Assembly: GCA_013297755.1 (NCBI GenBank)
Contig: JAAFIH010000006.1
Location: 1-64,000 of the forward strand
Direction of reading: 5' to 3'
Length of the DNA: 64,000 bases
Source: Cytophagales bacterium
GTDB taxonomy: Bacteria; Bacteroidota; Bacteroidia; Cytophagales; UBA9547
Positions 28,309 through 36,753 of the stretch are shown in pieces; position 1 is the first letter of the stretch, and every line of letters begins with the position of its first letter. Below the pieces are notes generated by a model. That model did no database searches, was not told the origin of the DNA, and saw only the letters and a list, made by a program, of their open reading frames with translations. A program made the translations under genes and the position numbers.

Positions 28309-28430
28309 AGCCCTCCCTTTGGGGTTCTGTGCATCGAACAGAATTTACTAAGGGTGGGGTTTTAAAGATTCAGTTTATTCTCCACCTTTTTTTATAGTTC
28401 TGTGCATCGAACAGAATTTCTAAGGGTGGG
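28309..28430 (+). repeat. Pair of hairpin repeats between surface protein and cyanophycinase
   Basis: Two units share the palindromic core TTCTGTGCATCGAACAGAA (28325-28343 and 28398-28416). Each is framed by complementary arms (CCCTCCCTT / AAGGGTGGG and CCACCTTT / AAGGGTGG), so each can fold into a long hairpin. They fill the gap between two genes of the cyanophycin locus and may reduce read-through or stabilise mRNA ends. Confidence 0.7.
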
Positions 28431-28515
28431 AAAATTAAATCTCAACTTTAAAATTACTAACCTATTCATTTGGGTAGGTTAGTAATTTATTCAAACCTTC
28501 TTATTGCCTAAAAAA

Positions 28516-30543
28516 ATGAAAAAGTTACTTGTAATATTCGCTTTATTGATTTTTGCTTCGCAAAACCTTTTTGCTATTTCAGGTAAACTTTTACTAGTGG
28601 GTGGCGGCACAGAACGTGATACTCCTAACTCTTGGAGTACACCTGCTTTCCAATGGGCTATCAACCAATCAGCCAACAAAAAAGCCTTGATTGTTCATTA
28701 TCAAACTACTTCTACTTTTTATCCAACCTACATGACTGGTCAGTGTGGAGCTATCGCTTCAAAAAATTTAATTATCGACAACACCAATGCAGACTTACAA
28801 GCGACTTTTGATACCATTATGAATTACGATTTTGTATTTTTCAGAGGTGGTGATCAATCACAATATTATAATTTTTATAAAAACACCAAAACTGCACAAG
28901 CCATACAAGCCAAATTCGATGCTGGTGGTGTCATTGGCGGTACATCGGCTGGTTTGCATATACTTTCAAAAGTGATTTACAATGCCCAAGATGCTTCTGT
29001 AACTCCACTCGAAACCATGCCCAATGTGGCCAACAGCAGCATTACACTTAGCGATGATTTATTCAATTTATTACCGGGATATGTATTCGATTCGCATGTG
29101 GCTGAGCGAGGCAGATTTCCCCGTTCGATTGGGTTTATAGCAAAATGGTTTAACGATACCAACGAAAAAATAAAAGCCTTAACTGTAGATGATATGACAG
29201 CCATGGGCATAGGCACTAACAATATAGGAACCGTTTTTGGCACTGGTGCTATTGGTATTTATGAAACCAAATCATTAAAACTAAACCCATTTTCGAGAAC
29301 AGGTAAAATGGTTGCAGATTCAATTTCTGTAAAACAGTTGCTTAACGGTTGGGTGTATGATTTTAACACACAAACCATCACAACATCAGGAGTGGTTTCA
29401 ACCACAGGTACTTTTGCTATTGAAACAAACCAAAGCACGGTAATGCTCTCTGGTGCAGACGATTTTGCTAATAATTCTAATTTTATTGCTCATTTTGTAA
29501 ATAATATTGGCACAAAAGAACTTCCTGTTGTGATTTTTTCGGGTACTGATACATCTGTTGCTCGACAGTTTAAAGTCAATATTTTATCGAGAGGGGCAAA
29601 AAGATGCAAAATCATTCGATTGATACCTTCTGGAATTGCAAACGCAACTTTGCTCGATACCATCAAACAAACCAATAAATTTATTTTTATTGGAAACACA
29701 TTGACACAATTAAATACTATTTTGGCAACAAACGGTATTGGAACTTTTATCAATACCAAAATTAGAGCAGCTGGCGTAGCCGTTGGTTTTGTAGGCAACA
29801 ATGCCCGCTTTGCTGGAAAAAGAGTGGTTAGTGATAATTATACAGTACAATATGCTGCCTACGATAATTTAATTCGCACAACAAAAGGCTTAGGTTTATT
29901 AACAAATACTATTATTTTCCCAAACGCTTTTTTTAACTCAAATACCAATGAAAATAGTGTTTGCACAATTCCTTACTTTATGGTTCAAGACACTGTTTTG
30001 CATGGTGTTTTGCTAACCAGCAATTCGTATTTAAAATATGCTCCTAAAGCAAACAACAAAGCCTATTTTACTTCCGATGGATTTCAGCCAGCCATTATTT
30101 TAAAAAATAAATCAAGTATAAAAACAGGATTTTCTAACACCACATCTGGAAAAACAGTTGGCATGAGTCCTCGCCAAATTGCAGGATTTGAAGAAATGTC
30201 GGTTTCGTTTTTAGATACTAACGCTAGGTTTGAAGTGGCAAATAATATTCCTTTCGCTCCAATAACAGATTCATTAAAATTATCTGTTTTAGAAAATGAT
30301 TACAAAAATATAAATGTTACTATTTATCCAAATCCTACATCAGAAGTTTTAAATATTATCACTAAAAATGTGAGTGAAATATTTGGCATCCAAATTTTTG
30401 ATATTACAGGTTCTGTAGTTTTTGAATCTCAAAAATTCACAAACCAAATTTCAACAGCTTCATTACCAAAAGGCATTTACATCATTTCTATAAAATCTAA
30501 AAAAGGAATTTATAAAAGTAAAATTATAAAAATTGATAATTAA
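28516..30543 (+). CDS. T9SS-secreted cyanophycinase with tandem degenerate S51 domain
   Basis: The ATG at 28516 (MKKLLVIFALLIFASQ signal peptide) gives about 675 residues. Domain 1 is a peptidase family S51 cyanophycinase: LLVGGGTERD at the start, FFRGGDQSQYYN in the middle and the nucleophile Ser144 in IGGTSAGLH. Later comes DSHVAERGR with the active-site histidine. Residues about 290-570 look like a second S51 fold (FIFIGNTLTQLN, then LGLLTNTIIFPN) whose nucleophile elbow has become AVGFVGNNA, so it is probably inactive. The last ~75 residues (VTIYPNPTSEVLNI to the end) are a T9SS type A sorting domain. It would cut cyanophycin into beta-Asp-Arg at the cell surface. Confidence 0.88.
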   Translation: MKKLLVIFALLIFASQNLFAISGKLLLVGGGTERDTPNSWSTPAFQWAINQSANKKALIVHYQTTSTFYPTYMTGQCGAIASKNLIIDNTNADLQATFDTIMNYDFVFFRGGDQSQYYNFYKNTKTAQAIQAKFDAGGVIGGTSAGLHILSKVIYNAQDASVTPLETMPNVANSSITLSDDLFNLLPGYVFDSHVAERGRFPRSIGFIAKWFNDTNEKIKALTVDDMTAMGIGTNNIGTVFGTGAIGIYETKSLKLNPFSRTGKMVADSISVKQLLNGWVYDFNTQTITTSGVVSTTGTFAIETNQSTVMLSGADDFANNSNFIAHFVNNIGTKELPVVIFSGTDTSVARQFKVNILSRGAKRCKIIRLIPSGIANATLLDTIKQTNKFIFIGNTLTQLNTILATNGIGTFINTKIRAAGVAVGFVGNNARFAGKRVVSDNYTVQYAAYDNLIRTTKGLGLLTNTIIFPNAFFNSNTNENSVCTIPYFMVQDTVLHGVLLTSNSYLKYAPKANNKAYFTSDGFQPAIILKNKSSIKTGFSNTTSGKTVGMSPRQIAGFEEMSVSFLDTNARFEVANNIPFAPITDSLKLSVLENDYKNINVTIYPNPTSEVLNIITKNVSEIFGIQIFDITGSVVFESQKFTNQISTASLPKGIYIISIKSKKGIYKSKIIKIDN

Positions 30544-30553
30544 ATTTTAAAAA

Positions 30554-30593
30554 CATTACGCATTACACATTATACATTACACATTACACATTA
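30554..30593 (+). repeat. Heptamer tandem repeat upstream of lipoprotein cyanophycinase
   Basis: Five and a half 7-bp units of the form CATTACG, CATTACA or CATTATA run from 30554 to 30593, ending 12 bp before the next start codon. The same repeat family occurs at 35885-36056 (reverse orientation) and 36696-36751. Confidence 0.85.
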
Positions 30594-30605
30594 AATTTTA
30601 AAACT

Positions 30606-31646
30606 ATGAATCTTAAATCAATCAGTGCCGGATTTCTTTCAGTTCTTTTGTTCGGATGTTCAAAAGAAGAAACATTAGTGAAAAACAATAATAATATGAG
30701 TGCTGCAGTGGGTTCAACCACAATGGGTTCGCTGGGTCGAATTGGTAGCACAACAGATGTGAGTCGTTCTACAACAGGTGGAACATTGCTTATGGGTGGC
30801 GGAACCGATGTAGATGCAGCCATGCGTTGGATGATTACCAAAGCAGGTGGTGGCGATATTGTAGTTTTGAGAGCTACTGGAACCGATGGTTACAATTCAT
30901 ATATTTTTGGTTTGCAAACTTGTAATTCAGTAGAAACAATTTTGATAAACTCACGAACCATTGCCAACGACCCAGGAGTAGAAGCCAAAATTCGTGCGGC
31001 AGAAGCTGTATTTATAGCAGGCGGAAATCAAGCCAATTATGTTAGTTTTTGGAAAGATACGCGTGTAGAAGATGCCTTAAATTTCTTACGCAACACAAAA
31101 GGCTGTGTAATTGGTGGTACTTCGGCAGGTTGTATGATTCAAGGTAGAGATTATTACATTGCTCAAAATGGCTCGGTACTTTCTGCGGCTGCTATGAATA
31201 ATCCATACAATGTAGATATGACTTTGGGAAGAAACGATTTCTTAAATAACCCTTATTTATCAAATGTAATTACAGATACCCATTTTGATAACCCAGACCG
31301 CAGAGGCAGATTAGTGTCTTTTATGGCTCGTATCAGCAGAGACAATGGTGTAGCTCCATCTGGTGTAGGCGTAGATGAAGCTACTGCCGTTTGTATTGAA
31401 GATAATGGTAGCTCACGTATTTTTGGCACAGGTTTAGCATTCTTTTTAAGACAAAATGGTTCAGTTCCAGAAACTTGTGTATCAGGTTCAAGATTAGATT
31501 GGTTTCGTTCACGCCAAGCTGTTCGTTGCTATAGAGTTGCAGGAACTGCAAATGGCACAAATACATTTAATTTCGTAAACTGGACTGGTACTGGCGGTGT
31601 TTCACAATTTTATTTTGTAGATAGAGGAGCTTTTGGAGTAAATTAA
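30606..31646 (+). CDS. Lipoprotein cyanophycinase (peptidase family S51)
   Basis: This 346-residue protein has a lipoprotein signal with lipobox VLLFGC (Cys18) and then a low-complexity Ser/Thr/Gly spacer. The S51 domain starts TLLMGGGTDVDAAM. AVFIAGGNQANYVSFW, the nucleophile Ser173 in VIGGTSAGCMIQG, the active-site region TDTHFDNPDRRGRL and GVGVDEATAVC follow. All match exo-acting cyanophycinases that release beta-Asp-Arg dipeptides. Membrane anchoring, probably in the outer membrane, separates it from the secreted enzyme upstream. No sorting domain is present. Confidence 0.9.
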   Translation: MNLKSISAGFLSVLLFGCSKEETLVKNNNNMSAAVGSTTMGSLGRIGSTTDVSRSTTGGTLLMGGGTDVDAAMRWMITKAGGGDIVVLRATGTDGYNSYIFGLQTCNSVETILINSRTIANDPGVEAKIRAAEAVFIAGGNQANYVSFWKDTRVEDALNFLRNTKGCVIGGTSAGCMIQGRDYYIAQNGSVLSAAAMNNPYNVDMTLGRNDFLNNPYLSNVITDTHFDNPDRRGRLVSFMARISRDNGVAPSGVGVDEATAVCIEDNGSSRIFGTGLAFFLRQNGSVPETCVSGSRLDWFRSRQAVRCYRVAGTANGTNTFNFVNWTGTGGVSQFYFVDRGAFGVN

Positions 31647-31653
31647 TTATTAC

Positions 31654-31690
31654 AGACATTCCAAGTTTTAAAAACTTGGAATGTCTAAAC
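31654..31690 (+). terminator. Perfect 16-bp palindrome (possible terminator)
   Basis: AGACATTCCAAGTTTT (31654-31669) and its exact complement (31671-31686) flank a single A, 8 bp past the stop of the lipoprotein cyanophycinase. The same architecture (AGAC...GTTTT, one base, AAAAC...GTCT) occurs at 20896-20928. It may be a partial terminator or a repeat family member. Confidence 0.55.
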
Positions 31691-31752
31691 CCGTTGTTAG
31701 TTGCACAGAGTCCATTGAAAAAGAAAAACATTAAATATTACGCATTAATCTT

Positions 31753-32583
31753 TTGAATAAAACATTTCTCTTACTTATTTTTTTAGTTTCAACCACATTT
31801 GCTCAAGGCAAATTGTTCATCATTGGTGGTGGAAAAAGACCAACTGCAATGGTTGAGCGAATGATTGCCGAAAGTGGCGTGGCTCAATCGGGCTATATCA
31901 TGATTTTGCCTTTTGCTAGCGAAGAGCAAGACAGTTCTATTTTTTATGCCAAAATACAATTTCAAAAAGTGGGCTTTACTTCTGTTTTTGGGTCAATTGT
32001 GGCTAAAAATCAAGTACTTAACAAACCATTTTTAGATAGCGTTTCTAATGCAAAATTCGTTTATATACCTGGTGGCGACCAAGTTAAATTTATGGACATT
32101 GTGAAATCAACAGGTTTGGATATTGCCATCAAAAAATGCTTTCAAAACGGTGGAATGATTGGTGGAACAAGTGCTGGAGCGGCTGTAATGAGCGAAAAAA
32201 TGATTACAGGTGTTGAACTAAACTATAAAAACACCACAGAAGAAACCGAAAAAGACGGCTTTAGAACCATTGAAGCGAACAATATTGAAATCTCTACAGG
32301 CTTGGGTTTTTTGAAAAACAGTATCATAGACCAACATTTTATTAAAAGAAAAAGACAAAACAGATTAATCGCTGTTGCTATCGAAAACCCAAATTTTTTG
32401 TGTGTAGGAATCGATGAAGCCACAGCCATTTTAGTAAAAAAAAATACCGCAGAAGTTATTGGCGATGCACAAGTTTTGACATTATTAAATACTGAGAAAA
32501 CCACTAAAAAAGATGGGAAATTATCAGCAAAAAATATAAAATTAAGTTTATATACTACTTCTCAAACCTTTAAAATAAAATAA
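31753..32583 (+). CDS. cphB: Cyanophycinase, periplasmic (CphB)
   Basis: This 276-residue protein starts at a TTG; no ATG lies between it and the upstream in-frame stop at 31732-31734, and the first residues form a signal peptide (NKTFLLLIFLVSTTFAQ). It is a canonical S51 enzyme: KLFIIGGG, YIPGGDQVKFM, the nucleophile Ser140 in IGGTSAGAAVMS, DQHFIKRKRQNRL and CVGIDEATAI. It hydrolyses cyanophycin or its fragments to beta-Asp-Arg. With no lipobox or sorting domain it should be periplasmic. Only 3 bp separate it from the transporter gene that follows. Confidence 0.92.
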   Translation: MNKTFLLLIFLVSTTFAQGKLFIIGGGKRPTAMVERMIAESGVAQSGYIMILPFASEEQDSSIFYAKIQFQKVGFTSVFGSIVAKNQVLNKPFLDSVSNAKFVYIPGGDQVKFMDIVKSTGLDIAIKKCFQNGGMIGGTSAGAAVMSEKMITGVELNYKNTTEETEKDGFRTIEANNIEISTGLGFLKNSIIDQHFIKRKRQNRLIAVAIENPNFLCVGIDEATAILVKKNTAEVIGDAQVLTLLNTEKTTKKDGKLSAKNIKLSLYTTSQTFKIK

Positions 32584-32586
32584 TTC

Positions 32587-33996
32587 ATGCTAAAAAAACT
32601 TCCAGATACACTTGTTATTATTTCAGTAGTATTGCTTGCTTTTGCTATTTTTTCGTGGATAATTCCTGCTGGCGAGTTTGATCGTGTGGAGAAAAACGGC
32701 TATGTAATGGTTGTTCAAAATTCATTTCATAATGTAAAACAAGTGCCTCAAGGCATTGCCGAACTTTTTCAAGCTCCCGTTAAAGGTTTTGCTGAAACTG
32801 CCTTAGTCATCGCTTTTGTGTTGTTTGTGGGTGGCGTTTTTGGGGTTGTCAATAGCACAGGCTCAATAGAATCTGGATTGACATTGGTGTTGAAAAAAAC
32901 CGAAAAAAACCCAAAATACAAACGTGTAATCATTCCACTTTTGATGGTGTTTTTTGCCATCACAGGTGCAACTTTTGGCTTGAGCGAAGAGGTTTTGATT
33001 TTTGTTTTAATCACTATTCCACTTTGCGTGTCGCTGGGGTATGATTCGATTGTTGGCGTAGCGGTTCCATTGGTTGGCACTGCTATTGGTTTTGGTGGTG
33101 CAGTTTCTAATCCATTTACAATTGGAATTGCCCAAAGTATTGCCGAAATCCCACTTTTTACAGGTTGGGAATATCGCCTTTTTTGTTTATTGATTTTTTC
33201 GGTTTTAGGTATTGGCTATTTGATTTTTTATATGCAAAAAATTGAGAAAAACCCACTTTCTAGTCCTGTTTATGAGCTTGATAATATTTTTAGAGCCAAA
33301 ATGAAAGATGAATCAAGTATAGAAATGGATTCAAAACTCGCTTTTACGATGAGAAGAAAATTAGTTGTACTTTTATTTTTTATTACTATTGTTATTTTGG
33401 TGGTTGGCTCAACGGCATTGAGTTGGTACATCAACGAAATTTGTGCCTTGTTTTTGGGATTAGCCATTCTCACTGCCTTAGTTTATCAAATAAAAGCCAA
33501 CGATTTAATAGCCACATTCTTGGCTGGAGCCAAAGATATGTTGCCTGCGTGTTTGGTTATTGCTTTTTCTAAAGGAATAATCATCATCGCAACCGAAGGC
33601 AAAATCATAGACCCCATTTTGTTTTCCATTGCACATGCTTTAGAAGGATTTCATCCCGTAATGTCTGTCGAAATCATGTTTTTTATCCAATCCTTAATAA
33701 ATATTATTGTTCCTTCAGGCTCAGGACAGGCAGCACTAACCATGCCTATTTTAGCTCCTTTGAGCGATATTATTGGTATTACACGCCAATTGGCTGTGTT
33801 GATTTTTCAAATGGGTGATGGCTTAAATAACATGATTATCCCAACCAGTGGCGTAACGATGGGCACTTTAGCCATCGCAAAAATTCCATATCATATTTGG
33901 GTAAAATGGATTTTTCCATTGATGGCAATTTTGTTTATAACTTCTATGTTATTACTTATTCCACCAGCAACATTTATGTATTATGGACCACGTTAA
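32587..33996 (+). CDS. YfcC-family transporter (basic amino acid or peptide)
   Basis: This 469-residue membrane protein starts with KLPDTLVIISVVLLAFAIF followed by WIIPAGEFDR, the signature of the YfcC/ArcD-like family. Family-typical motifs are ITGATFGLSEEVLIFVLI, GAVSNPFTIGIAQ and a C-terminal PSGSGQAALTMP. About 12 hydrophobic helices are visible. Relatives are annotated as basic amino acid antiporters or C4-dicarboxylate/peptide carriers. Between a periplasmic cyanophycinase (3 bp upstream) and a cytoplasmic isoaspartyl peptidase (33 bp downstream), it most likely carries beta-Asp-Arg across the inner membrane; that is inference from position. Confidence 0.85.
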   Translation: MLKKLPDTLVIISVVLLAFAIFSWIIPAGEFDRVEKNGYVMVVQNSFHNVKQVPQGIAELFQAPVKGFAETALVIAFVLFVGGVFGVVNSTGSIESGLTLVLKKTEKNPKYKRVIIPLLMVFFAITGATFGLSEEVLIFVLITIPLCVSLGYDSIVGVAVPLVGTAIGFGGAVSNPFTIGIAQSIAEIPLFTGWEYRLFCLLIFSVLGIGYLIFYMQKIEKNPLSSPVYELDNIFRAKMKDESSIEMDSKLAFTMRRKLVVLLFFITIVILVVGSTALSWYINEICALFLGLAILTALVYQIKANDLIATFLAGAKDMLPACLVIAFSKGIIIIATEGKIIDPILFSIAHALEGFHPVMSVEIMFFIQSLINIIVPSGSGQAALTMPILAPLSDIIGITRQLAVLIFQMGDGLNNMIIPTSGVTMGTLAIAKIPYHIWVKWIFPLMAILFITSMLLLIPPATFMYYGPR

Positions 33997-34029
33997 AAAT
34001 ATTAATTATTAGACAATACAAAAAATAGT

Positions 34030-34953
34030 ATGGCATATTCATTAGCAATTCATGGCGGTGCAGGTACGATGTCGAGAGCACAACTTACACCCGAAAAAGA
34101 ACTTTTATACCACAAGGCTTTGGAAAATGCACTCAAAGTAGGCGAAGATTACCTCATCAATGGCGGTAGTGCATTAGATGCAGTAGAGTTCACAGTTCGT
34201 TATCTCGAAAATGTAGATTTATTCAATGCTGGCAAGGGTTCTGTGTTTGGAAACGATGGCAAACACGAAATGGAGGCATCCATTATGTGTGGCAGAACCT
34301 TAAATGCTGGTGCTGTGGCTGGTATCAAAAATGTAAAAAACCCTATTCAATTGGCTCGTACCATTATGGTTGAGTCCGAATATGTGTATTTGCATGGCAT
34401 TGGAGCAGAAAATTTTGCTAAAAATTACCACATTCCTTTTGAAGATGATTTTTATTTTTTCACTCAAGAGCGATTCAATCAATTAAATGCCATTAGAGAT
34501 TCTGATAAAGTTATTTTAGACCATACAGACGTAGATTATAAATTTGGTACAGTTGGAGCAGTGGCGTTAGATAAATTAGGAAATTTGGCTTCTGCCACTT
34601 CTACAGGTGGATTAACAAATAAAAAATATGGCAGACTTGGAGATAGCTCCATCATTGGTGCTGGCACTTATGCCAATAATGCTACTTGTGCTATCTCTTG
34701 TACAGGCTATGGCGAATATTTTATCCGTTCGGTTGTGGCTCATGATATTTCATGTTTGATGGAATACAAAAATATGAGTCTTCAAGAAGCTAGCGAAGTG
34801 GTCGTTAAAGATAAATTAGTCAAAATGGGTGGAGAAGGCGGCATTATAGGTGTGGATAAAAATGGAAATATTTCCCTAACTTTTAACACCGAAGGTATGT
34901 ATAGAGGATATACATCAGAAAAAAATCCAAAATTAGTTACAAAAATATTTTAA
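34030..34953 (+). CDS. iaaA: Isoaspartyl peptidase / beta-aspartyl dipeptidase (Ntn hydrolase)
   Basis: This 307-residue member of the plant-type asparaginase family starts LAIHGGAGTMSR. It has VEFTVRYLEN and NAGKGSVFGNDG in the alpha part. The self-cleaving and nucleophilic Thr174 lies in KFGTVGAVALD, then ATSTGGLTNKKYGRLGDSSIIGAGTYA. Autoproteolysis before Thr174 should give alpha and beta subunits. The family cleaves beta-Asp dipeptides, including beta-Asp-Arg from cyanophycin, giving aspartate and arginine. No signal peptide, so it acts in the cytoplasm. One base separates it from the next gene. Confidence 0.92.
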   Translation: MAYSLAIHGGAGTMSRAQLTPEKELLYHKALENALKVGEDYLINGGSALDAVEFTVRYLENVDLFNAGKGSVFGNDGKHEMEASIMCGRTLNAGAVAGIKNVKNPIQLARTIMVESEYVYLHGIGAENFAKNYHIPFEDDFYFFTQERFNQLNAIRDSDKVILDHTDVDYKFGTVGAVALDKLGNLASATSTGGLTNKKYGRLGDSSIIGAGTYANNATCAISCTGYGEYFIRSVVAHDISCLMEYKNMSLQEASEVVVKDKLVKMGGEGGIIGVDKNGNISLTFNTEGMYRGYTSEKNPKLVTKIF

Positions 34954-34954
34954 A

Positions 34955-35881
34955 ATGAACGTAGAAAATAAAGCATATACGGCTAAAGAAGTCGATTTTA
35001 CTATTAACGACATAAAAGATAGAGCCGAACCAAGAAATATTTTAATGGCTTCGCCAGAGTATTTTGATGTGGTGGATGTCAAAAATGTACACATGGCTGG
35101 AAATGCTGGAAAAATAGACAAAAAATTGGCACATATTCAGTGGAACGAACTAAAATCTGCTTTTAATCATGCTGTAAAAGAAGGAATTTTAGATAAAGTT
35201 TTAGTCATTGATGGAGCAAAAGATTGTGAAGATATGGTTTTTACTGCCAATCAATCTTTTCCTTGGATTGCCGAAAATGGCGACAAAATTGTAGTCATGA
35301 GTAAAATGCGTCACGATTCTCGCAAACGTGAAGTGCCTTTTTTTGAAGCCTATTATAAAAATTTAGGTTATAATACCTTGCATCTGACCCAAACTCAACT
35401 GTTTGAAGGCATGGGAGATTTGATTCCACATATTGGAAAACGCTTGCTCTATGGCGGCTATGGACATAGAACAAACAAAGATGCTTACAAGGAACTAGCT
35501 GCAATTTTACAAGTTCCCATTGTGGCTTTAGAACTTATTGACGAACGATTTTATCATCTCGACACTTGTTATGTTTCGCTTGGAAATGAGGCAGTTATGA
35601 TTTGCAAAGAAGCGTTTACAGATGAAGGTTTGTCCGTTTTGGCAAAATTATATAAACGTGTTTACTATATTCCAATATCAGAAGCCATAGACAATTTTGC
35701 ACTCAATGCACACACTGTTTTTGATTATAAAACCAATAAAAAAATGGTGTTTATCCATAAAGGAACAACATTTACATACAATATTTTGAAAAAAGAAGGC
35801 TTTGAAATCTATGAAGTCGATACATCAGAATACATGAAATCTGGTGGAAGTGTGTTTTGTATGAAGATGATGGTTTACTAA
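34955..35881 (+). CDS. DDAH/ArgZ-like guanidine-modifying hydrolase
   Basis: This 308-residue amidinotransferase-fold protein resembles dimethylarginine dimethylaminohydrolases and the arginine dihydrolase module of ArgZ/AgrE. Key motifs are MASPEYFDVVDV, VFTANQSFPW, LFEGMGDLI, YGGYGHRTNKDA and the catalytic histidine in FYHLDTCYVSL. The catalytic Cys302 is in SGGSVFCMKM. An arginine dihydrolase would turn arginine straight into ornithine, ammonia and CO2, feeding rocD in this locus. A citrulline or arginine deiminase-like activity is also possible. Operon with iaaA (1-bp gap). Confidence 0.8.
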   Translation: MNVENKAYTAKEVDFTINDIKDRAEPRNILMASPEYFDVVDVKNVHMAGNAGKIDKKLAHIQWNELKSAFNHAVKEGILDKVLVIDGAKDCEDMVFTANQSFPWIAENGDKIVVMSKMRHDSRKREVPFFEAYYKNLGYNTLHLTQTQLFEGMGDLIPHIGKRLLYGGYGHRTNKDAYKELAAILQVPIVALELIDERFYHLDTCYVSLGNEAVMICKEAFTDEGLSVLAKLYKRVYYIPISEAIDNFALNAHTVFDYKTNKKMVFIHKGTTFTYNILKKEGFEIYEVDTSEYMKSGGSVFCMKMMVY

Positions 35882-35884
35882 TTT

Positions 35885-36056
35885 AATGTGGAATGCGTTA
35901 TGTGTAATGCGTGATGCGTAATGTGTAATGCGTAATGCGTAATGCGTAATGTGTAATGTGTAATGTGTAATGTGTAATGCGTAATGTGTAATGTGGAATG
36001 CGTAATGCGTAATGCGTGATGCGTGATGCGTGATGTGAAATGTGAAATGTGGAATG
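35885..36056 (+). repeat. Heptamer tandem array (AATGCGT type)
   Basis: About 170 bp consist of some two dozen 7-bp units, mainly AATGCGT and AATGTGT with GATGCGT and AATGTGA variants. It begins just past the hydrolase stop. Short related runs occur at 36468-36492. The reverse-complement form lies at 30554-30593 and 36696-36751. Confidence 0.92.
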
Positions 36057-36108
36057 CAAAAATTACAATTGCACAAACGTTTTATTAGTTTTACATTAAA
36101 AAGACAAA

Positions 36109-36462
36109 ATGAAAGAAAATATTGTAAAAAATAAAAGTTTTGAGTTTGCAGTTAGGGTTGTTAATCTATATAAATATTTAATTGAAAATAAAAAAGAATA
36201 TGTGATTTCTAAACAATTGCTAAGATCGGGAACCTCGGTTGGAGCAAATGTTAGAGAAGCAGATAATGCACAAACAAAAGCAGATTTTGTTTATTAATTA
36301 TCTATTGCACAAAAAGAATGTGATGAAACTTTGTATTGGCTAGAATTATTAAAAGCTACAAATTTTATAGATGAAAATGAATTTAAAAGTATTTATTCTG
36401 ATGCAGAAGAAATTTTAAAATTAATAAAACGAATAATTATTACTGCGAAATCAAAAGTGTAG
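36109..36462 (+). pseudogene. S23-type four-helix bundle protein, nonsense mutation
   Basis: The reading frame starts KENIVKNKSFEFAVRVVNLY and contains LLRSGTSVGANVREA. These are signatures of the four-helix bundle family related to proteins encoded in 23S rRNA intervening sequences. After residue 62 (KADFVY) a TAA at 36295-36297 interrupts it. The same frame then continues with LSIAQKECDETLYWLELL to a normal stop at 36460-36462. Relatives have a lysine at the stop position, so a single AAA to TAA change explains it. It is bracketed by heptamer arrays and inserted between two arginine-catabolic genes. Function of the family is unclear. Confidence 0.85.
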
Positions 36463-36753
36463 TAATTAATGTGTAATGCGTAATGTGTAATGATGAATTA
36501 GCAATTCAAAAATTACATTGTATAGTCTGTAATTAATAAAAATTTTCTTAAAGAATTACATAAAATAACAACAACAAACTAAACAATAAATACATGGTAT
36601 TAAAATGAGTATTTCATATTACGAATTTAAAAAATCATTTAACAATACACATAAAGAAAAAAAATACAATTATGAATTACACATTAAAAATCAAACATTA
36701 CGCATTAAACATTACGCATTAAACATTAAACATTAAACATTAAACATTAAAAA
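36463..36753. repeat. Intergenic region with heptamer array abutting a start codon
   Basis: A short AATGTGT run (36468-36492) is followed by AT-rich DNA. Eight 7-bp units at 36696-36751 (CATTACG then mostly CATTAAA) end two bases before the arginine deiminase ATG. The array therefore replaces what would normally be the ribosome-binding region. Confidence 0.8.

Noticed and set aside
35825-36076. Open frame on the minus strand rich in His-Tyr repeats
   Set aside because: It is simply the translation of the heptamer array; no start signal or family, and all frames of such a repeat stay open.
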